From: Vagococcus elongatus
GTDB lineage: Bacteria > Bacillota > Bacilli > Lactobacillales > Vagococcaceae
Reading direction: 5' to 3'
Assembly (NCBI RefSeq): GCF_003987645.1
Contig: NZ_NGKA01000002.1
Coordinates: 124,001-188,000 of the forward strand
Length of the DNA stretch: 64,000 bases
Under the pieces are notes generated by a model. The model was given only the letters and a program-made list of their open reading frames with translations, was not told the DNA's origin and ran no database searches. Position numbers and translations under genes: made by a program. Within the stretch, counting starts at the first letter, position 1; every line of letters begins with the position of its first letter. Shown here piece after piece: positions 18,187-26,020 of this stretch.

Positions 18187-18510
18187 ATGACATGGTATGA
18201 AATCATTCTGATTATCTTAATTTTGGGTACAGTTATTTCACTGTGGTATCAAATGTATAAAATGATCGAATTAGACGCGGAAAACAGGGGATTGAAACAC
18301 CCAAAATTTTGGGCCATTTTTTCGGCGGGCGGACAAAACGGCAGCGGACTTCTGCTGTATTTAATAGGTAGAAGAAAATATCCACTCAACATGGGCACTT
18401 ATAATCAAGAATTGATGGAAAGAAGGAAAAAAACAACTCTCTCTTTTTTCGGTGCATTACTAATCATGGGACTATTGCTGATTGCCAATTTTATTTTCAT
18501 TCGTGGATGA
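18187..18510 (+). CDS. Small membrane protein, unknown function
   Basis: A 107-residue protein with a membrane segment at each end (about 4-24 and 84-104) and a hydrophilic middle with HPKFWAIFSAGGQNGSGLLLYLIGRRKYP. AAGGAGGG precedes the ATG and the gene follows the membrane-tailed XRE regulator by 12 bases, so the two are probably co-transcribed. I do not recognise a characterised family. Confidence 0.75.
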   Translation: MTWYEIILIILILGTVISLWYQMYKMIELDAENRGLKHPKFWAIFSAGGQNGSGLLLYLIGRRKYPLNMGTYNQELMERRKKTTLSFFGALLIMGLLLIANFIFIRG

Positions 18511-18594
18511 GTGGAATATTTTTGAACCCATAATATCCTGAAAATATTTATAGAAAATTAAATTTTATACAAAAATGTCATTGCAGGACTATTG

Positions 18595-19263
18595 CTATTC
18601 AAAAATTACATATAAATACGCCGTCTGTTTAGTTTTCTTTAAATAGTCACTGCCAAAATAATCCTTTGTGTTAGGAAGTTCTGACACAGTCCCTTCAGAA
18701 TTCCATAAACTTAGGATATAGGGATACTCGACTTGAAAATCTTCCTCAAAAAAATTCCTAGCATTGACTGACCAGTCCAGTTTTAAACCTGAAAAATCAA
18801 AGTCTTCACCATAACGGGTTATTCCTTTGGTGTCAAAAAAGTTTATTTTCAACGTCTCTTCAACCTTTTTTTTATTACTCACCACTCCCCAAACTAGCCA
18901 GCCGTTGCATTCTGACTTATCTGAAAATGAGGTCACCAGCAATTCTTGATGCTTTTTTCGCTGGTCTTTCTCGTAATAATCGAGATAAACAGATAATTTC
19001 TCACAATTGCCATTAAACTTGATTCCACCGGAAAGATCAAACAAGGTCTCAAAAGGCTCTTCTGTTTTAATCACAGGAAGGACTTGCCCATCTGGGACGC
19101 CAGCAACTTTATCTCCTCTAAAAACCCCTTGATTGAAGTGCCACATATGCGCGCCTATCATTACAAGAGCTATCCCAAATAATAATACTAGAAGTGTCCA
19201 AAACTTTCTTTTTTCATTAGACTTATCGACTTGTTTTTCTAATTCTTCATCTTCTGATTTCAT
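18595..19263 (-). CDS. Membrane-anchored protein, unknown function
   Basis: A 222-residue protein with a charged N-terminus (about 1-20), one membrane segment (about 22-42, FWTLLVLLFGIALVMIGAHMW) and an outward-facing beta-rich domain to the C-terminus. This topology suggests a single-pass exposed protein. Two cysteines occur in the outer domain (NGNCEKL and SECNGW), which could pair. It stands alone between convergent and same-strand neighbours. I do not recognise the family. Confidence 0.65.
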   Translation of the reverse strand: MKSEDEELEKQVDKSNEKRKFWTLLVLLFGIALVMIGAHMWHFNQGVFRGDKVAGVPDGQVLPVIKTEEPFETLFDLSGGIKFNGNCEKLSVYLDYYEKDQRKKHQELLVTSFSDKSECNGWLVWGVVSNKKKVEETLKINFFDTKGITRYGEDFDFSGLKLDWSVNARNFFEEDFQVEYPYILSLWNSEGTVSELPNTKDYFGSDYLKKTKQTAYLYVIFE

Positions 19264-19367
19264 TTTTATCCCTCACTTTCATTTTCCTCCGTAATTCCCT
19301 TTTTTCAATCTAAAAATTGCTACAATTTGACGATATAATTTACCAGTATCCACTGAAAACTCTTGAT

Positions 19368-19410
19368 TCAACTAGAACATATCATGATGTCAAAGTTGGT
19401 TGCAACAAAA
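19368..19410 (+). repeat. Degenerate repeat, copy A
   Basis: This 43-base stretch matches 20062-20104 at 32 of 43 positions with no gap. In the same frame both encode related peptides (STRTYHDVKVGCNK here and STRAYHGGKADCNK there, 9 of 14 identical). The two copies flank the acetyltransferase gene in direct orientation. Origin is probably a decayed coding sequence. Confidence 0.55.
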
Positions 19411-19452
19411 GATATGCCAATTATAAAATTGTAAAAATAAACCGAAGACCAA

Positions 19453-19974
19453 TTAATTCTTTAAATTTAAACTCATCAAAATGCCATCATAGTATTGACC
19501 ATCTACCTGCATATAGTTTTTACACAAACCATATTCTTTAAATCCTGATTTTTTATAGAGCTGAATGGCTAGTAGATTGTCAGCCCGCACTTCTAGTTCT
19601 AACATTTCTAAATGATTAGACCGGGCATACCTGATTATCTCGTTCAATAATTGATGACCTATCCCTTTTCCCCAGTGTTTTTTTAGAACTGCCATCCCCA
19701 AAGTACCTCTATGCTGAATTCTTGTTCTGGAAAAAGATTGTAGATTTGCAGTTCCTACCACCTCTTTATCTTTAATAGCAACTAAAAATAAATCATTGGG
19801 ACTTTTCAGTGATTTTTTCAATCTCTTTTTTTCATCACAGAGACTGATATTTAAAACATCATCGGGTGTTAGTAGTAAATTACTTGTTTCAGCTGTGACA
19901 ATTTCCAAAAAGCTCAAAATCATCGGTGCATCTTCAGGCAATGCTTCTCTAATCACTAATTGTTTAATCGTCAT
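19453..19974 (-). CDS. GNAT-family N-acetyltransferase
   Basis: A 173-residue acetyl-CoA-dependent acetyltransferase. The acetyl-CoA loop is visible in GTLGMAVLKKHWGKGIGHQLLNEIIRYAR (about residues 91-119), followed by EMLELEVRADNLLAIQLYKKSGFKEYG, typical of the RimI/RimJ-like branch. The substrate cannot be inferred. The gene is isolated, bracketed by two copies of a degenerate repeat, which hints at past insertion or deletion events around it. Confidence 0.88.
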   Translation of the reverse strand: MTIKQLVIREALPEDAPMILSFLEIVTAETSNLLLTPDDVLNISLCDEKKRLKKSLKSPNDLFLVAIKDKEVVGTANLQSFSRTRIQHRGTLGMAVLKKHWGKGIGHQLLNEIIRYARSNHLEMLELEVRADNLLAIQLYKKSGFKEYGLCKNYMQVDGQYYDGILMSLNLKN

Positions 19975-20061
19975 CTTTTCCTCTCCCTTTTGAGTTTAAA
20001 AATTCTGTGAATTACTCTGTCTTCGCCTATGGCCTTTATTAATAGCACTATCACACTTTAG

Positions 20062-20104
20062 TCAACTCGAGCATACCATGGTGGTAAAGCGGACTGCAAT
20101 AAAA
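20062..20104 (+). repeat. Degenerate repeat, copy B
   Basis: Direct repeat of 19368-19410 at 32 of 43 bases. The coding-like frame here continues as NISYFNRDTKYKKQ to a TAA at 20146-20148, which supports a decayed protein-coding origin rather than a regulatory site. Confidence 0.55.
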
Positions 20105-20146
20105 ATATTAGTTATTTCAATCGTGACACAAAATACAAAAAACAGT

Positions 20147-20193
20147 AAAAAAAACGCATAAAATCAGGTGTTCGCAACACTAGATTTCATGCG
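20147..20193 (-). terminator. Terminator of gdhA
   Basis: On the minus strand CGCATGAAATC and GATTTTATGCG close a long stem with an inner GTGTT/AACAC pairing, followed by eight Ts. It lies just past the gdhA stop. Confidence 0.85.
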
Positions 20194-20224
20194 GTCTAAA
20201 TTTTTTGATTTTAGAGAAAATCCC

Positions 20225-21562
20225 CTAGATAATACCAAGATCTATCATGGCATCTGCTACTTTAACGAAACCACCAATGTTTGCACCATTGACATAGTTG
20301 ACTCCTTTATCTGTTTGGCCAAATTCGATACAAGTATCATGAATCAGTCCCATGATTTCTCTCAGTTTTTGATCGACTTCTTCTGCCGACCAGCTGTAAT
20401 GCATACTGTTTTGTGCCATTTCTAAACCAGATACGGCTACACCACCGGCATTTGCAGCTTTCCCCGGTGCGAACAAAACACCTGCCTTGTGAAACATATC
20501 AATTGCTTTTTCTGTACAAGGCATATTTGCCCCTTCAACCACACAGATTACGCCATTTTTTAATAACGCAGCAGCATCTACTTCGTCTAATTCATTTTGT
20601 CTAGATGTCGGAATGGCGATATCTACAGGAACTTCCCATGGACGTTTATTCTCAATGTATTGACAGCCAAATTTATCAGCATAGTCTTTGATAGGACGAC
20701 GATGAACTACCCATAAATCTTTTAGGAATGCCAGTCTCTCTCCAACAATACCTTCCGGGTCGTAAATATATCCATATTGGTCGGAAGCTGTTACAATTTT
20801 CCCGCCCATTTCAGCGACTTTTTCTGCAGTAAATGCGCCAACGTTACCATAACCTGAAATTGCTACAGTTTTTCCTTCCACGGAATCGCCCACTGTTTCC
20901 AGCATCGCATCAGCAAAATATGTCACACCATAGCCAGTAGCTTCCGGACGAATCAGACTGCCTCCCATGGTGAATTTTTTCCCAGTTAGCACACCTGTAA
21001 ATTCGTTCGTCAAACGTTTATACTGCCCAAACATATATCCTATTTCACGATGGCCGACACCGATATCTCCCGCCGGAATATCTGTATTAGGACCGATATG
21101 GCGGAACAATTCACTCATATAAGATTGGCAAAAACGCATAACCTCTCCATCAGATTTACCCACACAATCAAAATCAGCACCGCCTTTTCCAGCACCGAGA
21201 GGAAGTGTTGTCAAACCGTTTTTAAAAATCATCTCAAACCCTAAAAATTTAACTGTTCCCAATGTCACATCTGGTGCAAAACGAATTCCGCCTTTGTATG
21301 GGCCAATGGCACTGTTAAACTCCACGCGCCATCCGCGATTCACTTGGACTACACCTTGATCATCCACCCAAGGCACACGAAACATAATTGTCCGTTCAGG
21401 CTCGACTAATCTTTCCAGCAAACTATTTTCCGCATATCTTGGATTTTTTTCAATAAATGGGGCGATTGAATGCAGTACTTCTCGCACCGACTGATGAAAC
21501 TCTACCTCATAAGGATTTTTTTTAATCAAATCTTCCATGAATTTTTCCACATTTAACACCAT
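20225..21562 (-). CDS. gdhA: NADP-type glutamate dehydrogenase
   Basis: GdhA interconverts 2-oxoglutarate plus ammonia and glutamate. The 445-residue length is that of the hexameric NADP-dependent type. Substrate-binding and catalytic motifs are GPYKGGIRF, PLGAGKGGADFD (catalytic Lys region) and DIPAGDIGVGHREIGYMFG; the Rossmann domain shows AISGYGNVGAFTAEK. The ATG follows GGAGG. A TATAAT about 255 bases upstream suggests an unusually long leader. It is a single-gene unit with its own terminator. Confidence 0.95.
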   Translation of the reverse strand: MVLNVEKFMEDLIKKNPYEVEFHQSVREVLHSIAPFIEKNPRYAENSLLERLVEPERTIMFRVPWVDDQGVVQVNRGWRVEFNSAIGPYKGGIRFAPDVTLGTVKFLGFEMIFKNGLTTLPLGAGKGGADFDCVGKSDGEVMRFCQSYMSELFRHIGPNTDIPAGDIGVGHREIGYMFGQYKRLTNEFTGVLTGKKFTMGGSLIRPEATGYGVTYFADAMLETVGDSVEGKTVAISGYGNVGAFTAEKVAEMGGKIVTASDQYGYIYDPEGIVGERLAFLKDLWVVHRRPIKDYADKFGCQYIENKRPWEVPVDIAIPTSRQNELDEVDAAALLKNGVICVVEGANMPCTEKAIDMFHKAGVLFAPGKAANAGGVAVSGLEMAQNSMHYSWSAEEVDQKLREIMGLIHDTCIEFGQTDKGVNYVNGANIGGFVKVADAMIDLGII

Positions 21563-22362
21563 ATAATACCTCCATTTGTACGTTCAAAAATAAGCAAAAT
21601 TTCTCCTTTAAAATAAAAAAATCTCGTTGTTTATTTAAGTTACGGTAAATGATCCCGCATCCAGACTCTCCAGAAAATCTGACTGCCTTTTTCTGACACT
21701 TCTGCTTTACAAAGTTACACGCTAACCTATCAGATAACCAACTCTTGACAGCTATTCTTTGAGAGTTGAAATTTTAGAAATTCCAAGTATTGCTTATTTT
21801 GACTATTTCTTGCCATTATACCCTATTTTTTATAAAATAGAACAACTAAAAAGAAATTTTGAAAAATCAAGTCTGTTTTTTTAAATATTAATTTAGTTTA
21901 ATGTTGAAATCCACAGTATTCGTCTTTGAAGTTGATAGCCATTGAAAAAAACGCAACAGATAAATTCACCGGAAAAAAATCTTAAAAAACAACTAACCAT
22001 CATTGGAGAGAACTTCATTGTTTATAATCTTATTAGACTTTGATCTAATGACACTACCTCTTAATTTGTCATCAGCTTCCCGTTCTATATATTTTTTCGA
22101 CTTGACCTCATTCGACTTACAATGATTGTTTTCCCCCTATTTTTATAAATTAATGTAGATTGACCGGGAACACGAGAAGACCCATATGACATTGTTATTT
22201 ACACATCTTTCATTTCACCAAGTTCTCTCAAAATATCTCCTCTATTTTTTGTTAATTTATCAGAAATAACCTTCTTTTAAATTTCGAGAATGAAAACTTG
22301 ATGACATGTGCAACTTATATCATTTTTCTGCAACACTCCCACGCTTGACCAACTAAAATTTA
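21563..22362. other. Gene-free region between gdhA and the sulfatase
   Basis: About 800 AT-rich bases hold no credible gene. Contents seen: a possible gdhA -10 on the minus strand (TATAAT, plus coordinates 21815-21820), a CAACTCT/AGAGTTG hairpin near 21741-21770, and on the minus strand around 22000-22130 a 42-codon open stretch without a start codon (containing IEREADDKLRGSVIRSK) that may be a decayed gene. The remainder shows nothing I recognise. Confidence 0.5.
21815..21820 (-). promoter_or_regulatory. Candidate -10 of gdhA
   Basis: TATAAT on the minus strand, about 255 bases before the gdhA ATG. A matching -35 is weak (TTGTTC with a 19-20 base spacer), so this remains a candidate. If used, it leaves a long leader with room for control structures. 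Confidence 0.35.
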
Positions 22363-22418
22363 TTAACAAAAAGCTGTACATCTAGAAATCTCCTTCCTGA
22401 TGTACAGCTTTTTGTTAA
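22363..22418. terminator. Perfect 20-base inverted repeat, bidirectional terminator
   Basis: Twenty bases starting TTAACAAAAAGCTGTAC are repeated exactly as the inverse complement after a 16-base spacer. The arms begin and end in A/T runs so either strand gives a stem followed by Ts. It probably terminates the sulfatase transcript on the minus strand about 130 bases past the stop. Confidence 0.75.
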
Positions 22419-22544
22419 TCTTCTGCAGTGTACCATAATATAAAAAATATTCTAAGTTCTTTCCTCAACTATTAAGATAAGAATCTTTTAACAGTAAAAA
22501 GCTTTTGGAGAGTTTTCCCTCTATAAGCAACAGTTTTTTCAACT

Positions 22545-23900
22545 TTAACTATTTAAACTTTCATTGAATATTTTTCTACCCGGATAAGCTCGACCCTCGG
22601 AAATTTCTTTTTCCCAACGCGAAGATCCTACTCCTTTTATATCTCCTTTTAATAATGGATCTTCAGTCTCAATCATCCAAGTATTAACTTTCTTACGTAG
22701 TTTTTCAGCAATATCAAAATAGTTTTCGTCATTGATTATATTGTTTTTTTCTAAAGGGTCCTTTTGAAGATCATAAAGCTCTTCCGGCTCATTTGGAATA
22801 TAACACTCATCTCGCATTTCTTCCCCAGACAAACTTAAATGTGCATCAACTGTAACGTAAATTTTAGGACCATCAGCAAAGTTACGAACGTAACTATATT
22901 TCCTAGTCCTTATTCCACGCATAGGCTGGTATCTATCATGCCATGTTAATTCAGTGAAAAACTCTTCACGACCTTCATCAATATCACTCTTCAATAAGCT
23001 GGCAAAACTTTTCCCATCAATATCTTTTGGGGCAGTAATCCCCGTGAGTTCTAACAACGTAGGCATTAAATCCACATTACAAAGCAAAGCATCTTTTTGC
23101 ACATTTTTTTGAGATGAGTTAGGCATGCCTATTAGCAATGCTGTACCTAAACCACTATTTTTAAGAGTTCCTTTGGCTCCCGGGAAAGCAACACCATGAT
23201 CCGTGGTAAAAATAATTATTGTATCATTTTTATATTGACTATTTTCTATAAAATTAACAATTCTTCCAACAGCCGCGTCAAGAACCTTGAGAGAACCATT
23301 AAAAAGCCCTACATCTTTTCTGACTTTAGGTGTATCCTTCAAAAAATCAAACGGTTTTACTTCACTTCGTTTATCAGCATAGGGTTGATACTCGTCAAAA
23401 TCACGGTGTGTTTCAAAAAAACCTGCATTTAAATAAAAAGGACGTTGACTATCTCTTGCTGATAAATAATTTATAACAGAAGTCGCGACCTTAGAAGCAC
23501 GATCCCCATCAACAGCAATATAGTTTTCATAACCAAGCTCTGTTGTAGAAGAAAATATTCTATCTTCAATTTTAGGAGGTGTATTTATCGTTTCATGGCT
23601 TAATCCGACTAGTGTCGTTTCATAGCCATTTTTAGTTAAAATTTTTGGCAATGTTTCAGTTTTGGAATTTATCGCAAAACCTAAATGAGCAAGTCCCATT
23701 AAGCCATTGTTATGAGGATATTTCCCCGTTAAAATACTCCCTCGACTAGGGCTGCATTGTGGAGCAGAACAAAAATAATTATTGAATTGTACACTCTGTT
23801 GCGCCAAATAATCAAAATTCGGCGTTTCCACTTTGTAGCCATAATTGCTAAACATACGTCCACTATCATGGGATATCATAAATATAATATTGGGTTTCAT
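22545..23900 (-). CDS. Cytoplasmic type I sulfatase
   Basis: A 451-residue arylsulfatase-fold enzyme that hydrolyses a sulfate ester. It begins directly with the alkaline-phosphatase-fold strand KPNIIFMISHDSGR, with no signal peptide or anchor, so it acts in the cytoplasm. The active-site cysteine lies in CSPSRGSILTGKYP (C49-x-P-x-R), the sequence that maturases convert to formylglycine. Later metal and sulfate ligands appear in IIIFTTDHG and FPGAKGTLKNSG. No maturase gene is in the window. It is transcribed divergently from a trehalose-type PTS EIIBC, so a PTS-imported sulfated sugar is the likely substrate. GGAGG precedes the ATG. Confidence 0.92.
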   Translation of the reverse strand: MKPNIIFMISHDSGRMFSNYGYKVETPNFDYLAQQSVQFNNYFCSAPQCSPSRGSILTGKYPHNNGLMGLAHLGFAINSKTETLPKILTKNGYETTLVGLSHETINTPPKIEDRIFSSTTELGYENYIAVDGDRASKVATSVINYLSARDSQRPFYLNAGFFETHRDFDEYQPYADKRSEVKPFDFLKDTPKVRKDVGLFNGSLKVLDAAVGRIVNFIENSQYKNDTIIIFTTDHGVAFPGAKGTLKNSGLGTALLIGMPNSSQKNVQKDALLCNVDLMPTLLELTGITAPKDIDGKSFASLLKSDIDEGREEFFTELTWHDRYQPMRGIRTRKYSYVRNFADGPKIYVTVDAHLSLSGEEMRDECYIPNEPEELYDLQKDPLEKNNIINDENYFDIAEKLRKKVNTWMIETEDPLLKGDIKGVGSSRWEKEISEGRAYPGRKIFNESLNS

Positions 23901-23991
23901 AATATTACCTCCGTCTTATAGACATCTTTTCAACAAACAACTATAACCTATATCCCTTTATATTTCAATACTAATATGAATATTTTAGGGA

Positions 23992-24020
23992 TTGACACAC
24001 ACATTCCCAGATGGTATCAT
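23992..24020 (+). promoter_or_regulatory. Promoter of the sulfatase-linked PTS gene
   Basis: TTGACA (23992-23997), a 17-base spacer and TATCAT (24015-24020) make a near-consensus sigma-70 promoter 36 bases before the EIIBC start codon. A TreR-type palindrome lies immediately downstream. Confidence 0.8.
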
Positions 24021-24028
24021 CTCTTTAG

Positions 24029-24040
24029 TTGTATGTACAA
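24029..24040 (+). promoter_or_regulatory. TreR-type operator candidate
   Basis: TTGTATGTACAA differs at one base from TTGTATATACAA, the operator known for Bacillus TreR. It sits 8 bases after the -10 box, about the transcription start, where a bound repressor would block initiation. The TreR-like protein encoded at 26021 is the likely ligand; TreR at 33842 is a second candidate. Confidence 0.7.
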
Positions 24041-24056
24041 CAGAAAGGGGATTTCT

Positions 24057-25505
24057 ATGAGCAATTTAAAAAAAGATGTGACAAAAATTATTCATGCAGT
24101 AGGAGGGAATGACAATATCAGTGCGGTAACTCATTGTGTTACAAGATTAAGACTTGTATTGGAAGATGAAAACGTCATCAACATCCCTGAGTTAGAAAGT
24201 ATAGACATTGTTAAAGGCAGTTTTTCTGCCAATGGGCAGTTCCAAGTAATTATAGGTCCTGGATTAATTACAAAAGTTTACGACGAATTTTTAACTCAAA
24301 CTAACCAAAGAATATTATCTAAACAAGAAGTTAAAGAACAAGCTTCTGAAAAACTAAATATTTTTCAAAAACTAATTAAATATTTAGGAGATATATTCAT
24401 CCCGATTTTACCAGCAATTGTTGCTTCAGGACTTTTAATGGGAGTAAATAATATTTTAAGTAATCCTGGCATATTTTATGAACAGCCTTTCCTAGAGGTC
24501 CACCCAGGATGGGCAGGTATTGCAAATATGATAAATTTAATCGCCAATACTTCATTTGCTTTTTTACCGGCTTTAGTCGGATGGTCAGCTGTAAAAAAAT
24601 TTGGCGGAAATCCTCTGTTGGGGATTGTTTTGGGCTTAATTCTAATAAACCCGCAATTAATGCCTGGTGCACAATATGCACGTACTCCTGAAGAAGTTTC
24701 CTATTGGAATCTTTTTGGTTGGAAAGTAGCTCAAATTGGCTACCAAGGACAAGTCATTCCTGTGTTATTTTCATCATTCATTTTAGCAAAAACAGAGATT
24801 TTCTTAACTAAAAAAATTCCTGACATGTTACAAATGATTCTAGTTTCACCTATTACTCTATTATTTACCGGATTCATAACATTTACAATTATCGGACCTA
24901 TAACGATGATATTATCAAATATAATCACAGATAGTATTTTAAAACTATTTGAAATTTCACCCATTTTAGCAGGAGGAGTATTCGGGTCGCTTGTTTCTCC
25001 TTTAGTGGTCACAGGAATGCATCATCTATTTCTCGGTGTTAATTTACAAATGATCGGTTCACTTGGTTACGCTACGCTTTGGCCTATTCAAGTAATGGCT
25101 TCACTAGCCCAAGGTGCCGCTGCTTTGATGATGTTTTTCATAATAAAAAATAAAAAGGAAAAAGGTGTTGCTTTAACCGCCTCCATCTCTGCTTGGCTTG
25201 GGATTACCGAACCAGCGATTTTTGGAATTAACCTTAGATATAAATACCCTTTTCTTGCAGCCATGGTTGGTGCAGGAGTGGCCGGTGCTATCACCGCCAG
25301 TGCTGATGTTAAAGCTACTTCTATTGGGATTTCCGGATTACCAGCCCCGCTATCTATTATGCCAAACTATTGGATGATTTATTTCATTTCTATGGCATTG
25401 TCTATTTCTATCACAATGGGATTGACCTACTTATTTTCAATAAAGAACTTGTCTTTTAAAAAGATTGATTCTCCATCAAAGGAACCACTTCGCCAAACAA
25501 ATTAA
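24057..25505 (+). CDS. PTS EIIBC, trehalose/sucrose family, sulfatase-linked
   Basis: This 482-residue protein couples uptake of a sugar to its phosphorylation. EIIB spans about 1-85, with the phosphocysteine in AVTHCVTRLRLVL. EIIC spans about 100-460 with about ten membrane segments and the conserved GITEPAIFGINLRYKYPF. It has no EIIA domain, so it must borrow one; the EIIBCA protein at 28296-30251 carries a suitable EIIA. The start at MSNLKK is behind AAAGGGG; a longer frame starts inside the promoter. Divergence from the sulfatase and a tre-like operator suggest a sulfated trehalose-like substrate. Confidence 0.9.
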   Translation: MSNLKKDVTKIIHAVGGNDNISAVTHCVTRLRLVLEDENVINIPELESIDIVKGSFSANGQFQVIIGPGLITKVYDEFLTQTNQRILSKQEVKEQASEKLNIFQKLIKYLGDIFIPILPAIVASGLLMGVNNILSNPGIFYEQPFLEVHPGWAGIANMINLIANTSFAFLPALVGWSAVKKFGGNPLLGIVLGLILINPQLMPGAQYARTPEEVSYWNLFGWKVAQIGYQGQVIPVLFSSFILAKTEIFLTKKIPDMLQMILVSPITLLFTGFITFTIIGPITMILSNIITDSILKLFEISPILAGGVFGSLVSPLVVTGMHHLFLGVNLQMIGSLGYATLWPIQVMASLAQGAAALMMFFIIKNKKEKGVALTASISAWLGITEPAIFGINLRYKYPFLAAMVGAGVAGAITASADVKATSIGISGLPAPLSIMPNYWMIYFISMALSISITMGLTYLFSIKNLSFKKIDSPSKEPLRQTN

Positions 25506-25589
25506 GAATTAAATATAAACTATATATATTGGATAAAAAACTCCAATGTTGAAGAGAAGCTAGAATACTACCAGTCAGAATAAACTTAG

Positions 25590-25715
25590 GAAATCATTCA
25601 GCTGAAATGTGAATTAAAACACATGTTTTTTTCTAAAGCCAGTATCATTAATCTTATTCCCGACCATAGTATCAATCAATTAAAAAAAGATCGATTACTA
25701 CGCAAGAAAAAGTGA
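25590..25715 (+). pseudogene. Decayed coding remnant, possibly transposase
   Basis: A frame opened by a stop at 25587 encodes 41 residues (including KASIINLIPDHSINQLKKD) with protein-like composition and ends at TGA. Another frame just upstream gives KLEYYQSE before a stop, as if frameshifted. It has no proper start or ribosome site. Decay of a mobile-element gene is the likeliest reading, since IS30-type relics are nearby, but the family is not recognised. Confidence 0.35.
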
Positions 25716-25889
25716 GGAGGATATACTCTTCAACATGCTTGTTGAAGAGTTTCGAAACATAGAAAATATAGCAACCTTAGCGATTTAACACCGAATCCTT
25801 GTAATTCGGTATTAAATCTCATTCAAAAACTAATCAGAATTTTAAATAACGCTATCCTAATTTTTAGAAGCTGACTTGTGCTTGATATC

Positions 25890-25924
25890 TCAATACTTGA
25901 AAACATCAAATCCTGAAGTATTGA
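25890..25924. promoter_or_regulatory. Inverted repeat overlapping the TreR-like gene promoter
   Basis: TCAATACTT and AAGTATTGA are separated by 17 bases. The right arm covers the first part of the -35 box at 25921-25926. A regulator bound here could control its own gene. Confidence 0.4.
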
Positions 25925-25949
25925 CGAAAAACTGTTTCCTCTCTATACT
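25921..25949 (+). promoter_or_regulatory. Promoter of the TreR-like regulator gene
   Basis: TTGACG (25921-25926), a 17-base spacer and TATACT (25944-25949) give a good sigma-70 match about 70 bases before the ATG at 26021. Confidence 0.7.
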
Positions 25950-26020
25950 TGATACTAAGATAATAAATAACCTTTTACTTACTGAGAAGCAAAGGAGAAG
26001 TTAGAAAAAAGAGGAAAACA

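Larger units (their letters stand above)
25506..26020 (+). other. Gene-free region before the TreR-like gene
   Basis: This 515-base stretch holds no intact gene. It contains a coding-like remnant (25590-25715), a CTCTTCAAC/GTTGAAGAG hairpin at 25726-25749, an ACCGAAT/ATTCGGT hairpin within an outer TTTAA/TTAAA pairing at about 25784-25816, and a TCAATACTT/AAGTATTGA inverted repeat that overlaps the regulator's -35 box. Confidence 0.5.

Noticed and set aside
19317-19541. A 74-codon plus-strand gene overlapping the acetyltransferase end
   Set aside because: It overlaps the real gene on the other strand and has no ribosome site; part of it is the degenerate repeat described separately.
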